Origin: Nitrospira defluvii
GTDB taxonomy: Bacteria > Nitrospirota > Nitrospiria > Nitrospirales > Nitrospiraceae
Reading direction: 5' to 3'
Length of the DNA: 6,531 nt
NCBI GenBank assembly: GCA_016199015.1
Contig: JACQHN010000148.1
Coordinates: 1-6,531, forward strand
The notes beneath the pieces were generated by a model. It saw only the letters and a list, made by a program, of their open reading frames with translations. It had not been told where the DNA came from and made no database searches. Positions 2,953 through 6,531 of the stretch are shown in pieces; position 1 is the first letter of the stretch, and every line of letters starts with the position of its first letter. A program made the position numbers and the translations under genes.

Positions 2953-5631
2953 TCATGAGTTAACCGCCTTCAGAACCACTGAGAAATCTCCGTCGGTCGG
3001 CATGACAAACAGGCAACGCCCGTTGCTTCTGGAAGCCCAGACCGCTCCGACCGCTCGTTTTTCCTCCGCGTCAACACCGTCAAAGAGATGCTTCCCTTTG
3101 TATTCGATCGCCAACACGCGGCCGTCCGTGAGTTGGCAGAGAAAGTCCGGGTAGAACCAGTCCTTCGAGGTCTGCAGTCTGAACGAGGTGGCCTTGCGAG
3201 GCAGGTTTCTGACCCAGAACCGCACTTGCGGCAGCCCGTCTAGGAACTGTGCGCACTGAAACTCCTCCGTCACCTGCCCGTCCGCCCGCTTCTCGGTCAG
3301 TTCGCCGGGTCTAGGTCCGAAGTAGTGTTTCTGAAACTGAACGCCTCCTTCATAGACGCGGCTTGGTTCGTACCCCATCGTCTTAAAGTTGATCGTGCGC
3401 TCCTCACTCACGGTGAGTGGCGAGTCGGGAAGGAGAAACATTTGAAATGACGCCTTGCGCTCGCCCTCTCGATGTTCCTGGATACGTGCCGCAATCTCCT
3501 CGCGGAGCCGGAACCGATCGAGCGCAAGGGTGCCGATGTCCACGATCCCACACTTCGCCATGAGCCCCCGGATGACTTTCCTTAGGAATTCCGCCGATTC
3601 CCCAGCAGAAATATCGTGATGGTCGATTTCCCGATCCAACCAGGCGACGAGCCGTTCAAGAGGCCAATCATCTTCTCCGCCGAGTTGAAGCACCTGTTGG
3701 TGCAGTGTCGCGACAAAATCGCTCGCCGCCGTATCGCCCATGAGCGTCGTCTGCACCTCGCCTTTCTGCCCAACATCAACAACCCCGGCCTTCCCATAGG
3801 GGCGAACATGAGGGTTGTAACCTGCCGACAACGACGCATCCTTCTCACTAAGCTTCCAGGGGTGCTCGATCAAAAACGTGCTCTCGAATTCGTACAGCAC
3901 GCCATTCTCGGCCAGGCACAGCAGCGGCACGAAAAAGTCCAGTTGCCGTTCATAGGGTGACGGAATGCGAGGAGCCCCCGTCCCGCCGAAGGCCTGCTCC
4001 GCCTTGCGCACCAATTCAGCGGCTTCCTCCACTTTGGTCTTGGCCTCGGGGGTCGTGACACAGCTCTTCACCCTTTCGGTATCGTCCCGATCGAGCGGGA
4101 CCACGATGGTGATCGTGCCGGTCGCGGCATCAATCCGCACTTTCCCCGCCAGCGCGGCCTCCTGCACTTGGGCCACAGTCGCATCAATCTCCGCGGGCAT
4201 GAACGTGACAGTCTGCGGCTGCACTCCCAGCGGCAACGTGCCTTGAGGCACTGGAATGATAATGCGCTCAGCTTCGGCGGCCGTGAACCCGTTATGCTCG
4301 AGCGCTTCGCGCAATTCGGCCAGCACGTCCATAATCGACTCCGACACGGAGAACGCATAGGCGCAATTCAGATCGGGATGCCGCTTGGCCTGAGCATTCG
4401 GAAGTCGGAGGATGCGCCCGACAATTTGCTCGATCGCCGTAGCCGACCGTGTTTCCTTGAGGCTGCACAAGACATAGGCGAAGGGGCAATCCCAGCCTTC
4501 ACGCAGTTTCTCGACTGTGATGATGACACGAACCGGACATTTCGGTGAGGCGATGTCTTTCACTTCTTTCAATTCGTCGAGCTTGCCGACGGAGATTCTC
4601 ACCTCGTCCTTCGAGAGGCCAAATTCGCTCACCAGCCGGTCGCGCAATGGTTCACAGGCATCGACACGTTCGGCCTGGATCAAGAGGATGGGACGGATAT
4701 ATTCAGCCGTCTGTTGCCCCTCAGCAATGGCCCGTGTTTCGAGATCGGCACGTACCGTGATCGCCTCCGCCAACAGCTGATCGCGTTGGCTCGGATGCCG
4801 GGAGATCACTCGCAACGGCAGTTTCACCATCTGCGCGGTTTTCAGTTCCGCCGCTGAAACACGATGCAATACGTTGGATGGCGTTCTCTCGCGCGCCGGC
4901 GTCGCCGTAAACTCGACAATGCAGGACGGCAGCACGTTGCCGAGCGTAGAAAACGAGAGATCCGTCCGCGCATTGTGCGCCTCGTCCACAATGACGATAG
5001 GCCGCCTCAGTCGGAGCATGTTCACGAGCGAGGGCTTGGGTTTCCCGTCCACACCGGGAAATAAATCGGCAAGTCGGGTGGCAGGAACATTGAGCAGATG
5101 TTCGGCAAATGCCCCGTTTTGGTCATAGACCTTGCGCCCCGTCGTGTCCTCAACGCGGAACGATTGGAGCGTGGACACAATCACCACCGTCTGCCCCTCC
5201 ACAGTCGCGCGAGAGAGACGGAGCGCCTCATCGATTGTCACAACCTCAACTGTCCCGCAAGCGAGTTCCAGCGCGCGGCGGTAGGGATGTCGAGGATCGC
5301 GCAACGCATCGGCCGTCTGATCCAGAATCGTATTGTTCGGCACCAGCCAGAGCACCACCGCACGCTCAGCCCGCATGAACTCGCGCTGGGCCAGCCCAGC
5401 GGCATAACAGGCGAGTAGCGTTTTGCCGCCGCCTGTGGGCACGCGCAGACAGACATAGGGCATATCCGATCCAAGCCCCGCCGCCGAGACCGGCAGATAC
5501 GGCATGGCCTCACCGAATCGCCTCGTCACATTGCGGAATGACGCATCTGGATTCCTGGTCTGAGCGGTCAGGCGAAAGAATTCACGCAACGAGTCCAGCA
5601 CGCGCTCTTGGTAGTCCTTCAGCGTGATCAC
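2953..5631 (-). CDS. res: Type III-like restriction subunit Res: DEAH helicase with C-terminal PD-(D/E)XK nuclease, 892 aa
   Basis: Type III Res proteins hydrolyse ATP to move or signal along DNA from an unmethylated site and cut it in complex with Mod. Visible superfamily 2 motifs: Walker A PTGGGKT (65-71), VPNNTILDQ (97-105, motif Ia region), DEAH (216-219), FTATP (241-245, motif III), EKLREGWDCP (374-383, motif V) and EQIVGRILRLP (401-411, motif VI with both arginine positions). The middle region (about 460-780) is the variable spacer. Near the end DWFYPDF (824-830) and AIEYKGK (841-847) give Asp829-x13-Glu843-x-Lys845, an intact PD-(D/E)XK site. The length is normal for the family and nothing is missing, so it should be active. 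The GTG start at 5631 overlaps the ORF6N stop as GTGA, with AAGGG about 8 nt upstream, indicating translational coupling. It could also be classed simply as a DEAD/DEAH helicase-nuclease if the upstream methyltransferase call fails. Confidence 0.95.
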   Translation of the reverse strand: MITLKDYQERVLDSLREFFRLTAQTRNPDASFRNVTRRFGEAMPYLPVSAAGLGSDMPYVCLRVPTGGGKTLLACYAAGLAQREFMRAERAVVLWLVPNNTILDQTADALRDPRHPYRRALELACGTVEVVTIDEALRLSRATVEGQTVVIVSTLQSFRVEDTTGRKVYDQNGAFAEHLLNVPATRLADLFPGVDGKPKPSLVNMLRLRRPIVIVDEAHNARTDLSFSTLGNVLPSCIVEFTATPARERTPSNVLHRVSAAELKTAQMVKLPLRVISRHPSQRDQLLAEAITVRADLETRAIAEGQQTAEYIRPILLIQAERVDACEPLRDRLVSEFGLSKDEVRISVGKLDELKEVKDIASPKCPVRVIITVEKLREGWDCPFAYVLCSLKETRSATAIEQIVGRILRLPNAQAKRHPDLNCAYAFSVSESIMDVLAELREALEHNGFTAAEAERIIIPVPQGTLPLGVQPQTVTFMPAEIDATVAQVQEAALAGKVRIDAATGTITIVVPLDRDDTERVKSCVTTPEAKTKVEEAAELVRKAEQAFGGTGAPRIPSPYERQLDFFVPLLCLAENGVLYEFESTFLIEHPWKLSEKDASLSAGYNPHVRPYGKAGVVDVGQKGEVQTTLMGDTAASDFVATLHQQVLQLGGEDDWPLERLVAWLDREIDHHDISAGESAEFLRKVIRGLMAKCGIVDIGTLALDRFRLREEIAARIQEHREGERKASFQMFLLPDSPLTVSEERTINFKTMGYEPSRVYEGGVQFQKHYFGPRPGELTEKRADGQVTEEFQCAQFLDGLPQVRFWVRNLPRKATSFRLQTSKDWFYPDFLCQLTDGRVLAIEYKGKHLFDGVDAEEKRAVGAVWASRSNGRCLFVMPTDGDFSVVLKAVNS

Positions 5632-6275
5632 AGTTTGCCCTTCGACTGGAAGCCGATGCGCCGCTTGGGTGGGTCAGGAAGAGGCTGCAAGAGCGGCAAT
5701 AACTTTTCGTAGAGATCCAATAGCGCCGAGTCGTGCTGAAGCAAGGACCGGTCGATTTCGGCTAAGCGCTTCAGAATCGCCTGATTGGCGGCAATGTGCT
5801 CCCGCAGGCGCACGAACGCCCGCACCACAAACACGCTCATCTGGATCGCCCGGTCGCTGCGAAGAATGTTCGCAGCCATGACGGCGCCGTGTTCGGTAAA
5901 AGCCCATGGGCGATACGCCTTCCCTCGATGACGGCTGGAACTGGTCACAAATTGTGACCGGTTCAGGGCTTTGCTCTCTGGGGATGAACTCATCGCAAAT
6001 TGCGAGGAGTTCCCCGTATCCGTTGAATCAACAATGCCCTCCATGTTTGAAGTCACACTATGTGACCTCAAATCGGCAAATTCCTTGGCTGTCAATTGGA
6101 AAGCAAAGTCTTTGGGAAACCGCCGACGATTACGTTTGAACGCTTCGTTGAAGCGATACGTCGGCACGCCGTAGAGCCGAGCCAAATCCGCATCGAGAAT
6201 GACGCGCTGATTCCTGATGACAAGAATCAGCGGCTCTAGCGATTCCTGGACCAGGGCGGTCTTACGCAAAGACAT
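5628..6275 (-). CDS. ORF6N-domain DNA-binding protein, 215 aa
   Basis: The N-terminal half matches the ORF6N domain, which is found in phage and plasmid regulators and antirepressor-like proteins and is thought to bind DNA: VIRNQRVILDADLARLYGV (19-37), then NEAFKRNRRRFPKDFAFQLT (43-62), and after an insertion AYRPWAFTEHGAVMAA (120-135) with the usual FTEHG turn. The tail (about 150-197, ending in EKLLPLL) is probably a coiled coil. ORF6N proteins as I recall them go from DLRSQ-VTS almost directly to the RGGRRY-PYAFTE segment; here about 30 extra residues hold three degenerate copies of the segment (RSHSVTS at 70, SSQFAMS at 90, RSQFVTS at 106), each encoded by a palindrome. The ATG at 6275 lies 3 nt after the upstream stop, with AAGGTG 9 nt before it, and the end overlaps res by 4 nt. 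In this place it may regulate or modulate the restriction genes; that role is inference. Confidence 0.92.
   Translation of the reverse strand: MSLRKTALVQESLEPLILVIRNQRVILDADLARLYGVPTYRFNEAFKRNRRRFPKDFAFQLTAKEFADLRSHSVTSNMEGIVDSTDTGNSSQFAMSSSPESKALNRSQFVTSSSRHRGKAYRPWAFTEHGAVMAANILRSDRAIQMSVFVVRAFVRLREHIAANQAILKRLAEIDRSLLQHDSALLDLYEKLLPLLQPLPDPPKRRIGFQSKGKL
5938..5964. repeat. Palindrome C in the ORF6N coding sequence
   Basis: GGTCACAA-A-TTGTGACC (5943-5959) is a perfect 8-1-8 palindrome. Beyond one unpaired base on each side, GAAC (5938-5941) and GTTC (5961-5964) continue the symmetry, for 27 nt in all. On the coding strand it encodes Arg-Ser-Gln-Phe-Val-Thr (106-111). It is the best conserved of three such sites and is the one adjoining the canonical remainder of the ORF6N domain. 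Confidence 0.85.
5988..6010. repeat. Palindrome B in the ORF6N coding sequence
   Basis: TCGCAA-A-TTGCGA (5993-6005) is a perfect 6-1-6 palindrome flanked, after one unpaired base each side, by ACTC (5988-5991) and GAGT (6007-6010). The layout is the same as at 5938-5964 (outer 4, unpaired 1, inner arm, centre A), although several bases differ in compensating pairs. It encodes Ser-Ser-Gln-Phe-Ala-Met (90-95). Its centre is 48 nt, exactly 16 codons, from the centre of palindrome C. Confidence 0.8.
6049..6069. repeat. Palindrome A in the ORF6N coding sequence
   Basis: GAAGTCACA and TGTGACCTC flank a CTA centre: nine-base arms with one mismatch. It encodes Arg-Ser-His-Ser-Val-Thr (70-75). Its centre is 60 nt, exactly 20 codons, from the centre of palindrome B, so all three copies keep the reading frame. 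It shares the core GTCACA...TGTGAC with palindrome C. Confidence 0.8.
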
Positions 6276-6278
6276 GTC

Positions 6279-6531
6279 TCAGCTCACCTTGATCTCGTAG
6301 GGCGTCTGGCGGACGAGAATCCGCTCCGCTTGCAGCCGGTCGTTCCCCAGCAGGCACCCGGCGCAATAGATCACCTTCTGCCCGTCGAATGTGGGCAGCT
6401 TCGACAGCACCGATCGTGTAAGCACATTGCCACCGTTGGCACTCTTGTCCTCAAGAATCCCGTTATAGAGCAGATAAATGCCGACGCCGCGGCATTCACC
6501 GAGAAACGGCGACTTCGTCACCCGCCCGCGC
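6279..6531 (-). CDS. C-terminal part of a probable type III-like Mod DNA methyltransferase (partial)
   Basis: The frame is open from the right edge to TGA at 6281..6279, giving 83 complete codons. The GTG at 6521 is internal, since the frame continues upstream as ...RGR. The fragment reads GVGIYLLYNGILEDKSANGG, then NVLTRSVLSKLPTFDGQKV, IYCAGCLLGNDRLQAERI and LVRQTPYEIKV at the end. No methyltransferase motif (DPPY or FxGxG) falls in this part. The call rests on two points: the end resembles the C-terminus of Mod proteins, where a VIACFD-like strand, a helix and a strand precede ...D-K-NVEQ-FKQ-...EIK; and it is the first gene before an ORF6N gene and a complete Res, where mod is expected. 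I cannot exclude another protein of the same locus. The product would methylate adenine at the recognition site and, with Res, form the nuclease. Confidence 0.55.
   Translation of the reverse strand, partial: RGRVTKSPFLGECRGVGIYLLYNGILEDKSANGGNVLTRSVLSKLPTFDGQKVIYCAGCLLGNDRLQAERILVRQTPYEIKVS
6285..6290 (-). promoter_or_regulatory. Ribosome binding site of the ORF6N gene inside the upstream gene
   Basis: AAGGTG (6290..6285) lies 9 nt before ATG at 6275 and within the last codons of the upstream gene, whose stop is 3 nt before the ATG. This supports the ATG as start and ties the two genes into one transcript. Confidence 0.5.

Noticed and set aside
3616..3960. Plus-strand open frames within the res gene
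   Set aside because: They are antisense shadows of the 892-residue Res protein, whose motifs are intact from end to end.
5938..6069. CRISPR-like array of palindromic repeats with spacers
   Set aside because: There are only three units, their sequences differ, spacing is 48 and 60 nt in whole codons, and all lie inside an intact ORF6N reading frame.

Overview
The window looks like a GC-rich chromosomal segment from an environmental bacterium. The intergenic repeats (ends resembling AGGATGNTCAAAAAGG, interior rich in GCGAGGCCGCAGCGAG) and the small Cys-rich hypothetical proteins remind me of Nitrospira (Nitrospirota). That placement is from memory and is tentative. Every gene I can support lies on the minus strand, so transcription runs from high to low coordinates.

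The right half (6531 to about 2600) is a compact operon that looks like a type III-like restriction-modification locus. It begins with the C-terminal end of a probable Mod DNA methyltransferase (cut by the window edge). Next come an ORF6N-domain DNA-binding protein, a complete 892-residue Res protein (DEAH helicase plus PD-(D/E)XK nuclease), and a 77-residue addiction-module antitoxin-like protein with no toxin beside it. The first three genes are 3 nt apart or overlap by 4 nt. A long hairpin with a U-tract at 2441-2557 closes the operon; its two imperfect pairs are G-U wobbles only on the minus strand, so it fits a minus-strand terminator. The ORF6N gene carries three in-frame palindromic copies of the DNA encoding its Ser-Gln-Phe-Val-Thr-Ser-like segment, the most unusual structure in the window.

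The left half holds small genes of unknown function. A PHD-like Cys4-His-Cys3 zinc-binding protein overlaps by ATGA with a three-helix membrane protein (2417-1795). Then come a protein with two CxxC pairs (1604-1230), an unrecognised 209-residue protein (863-234), and the first 21 codons of another membrane protein running off the left edge. Two copies of a terminally inverted, MITE-like repeat (1668-1789 and 951-1228) sit directly against the stop codons of the membrane and CxxC genes. They look able to end transcription and, from their other end, to supply a -35 hexamer for the next gene.

No rRNA, tRNA, CRISPR array, transposase or integrase gene was seen. All assignments come from reading translations and motifs by eye; no database search was possible.
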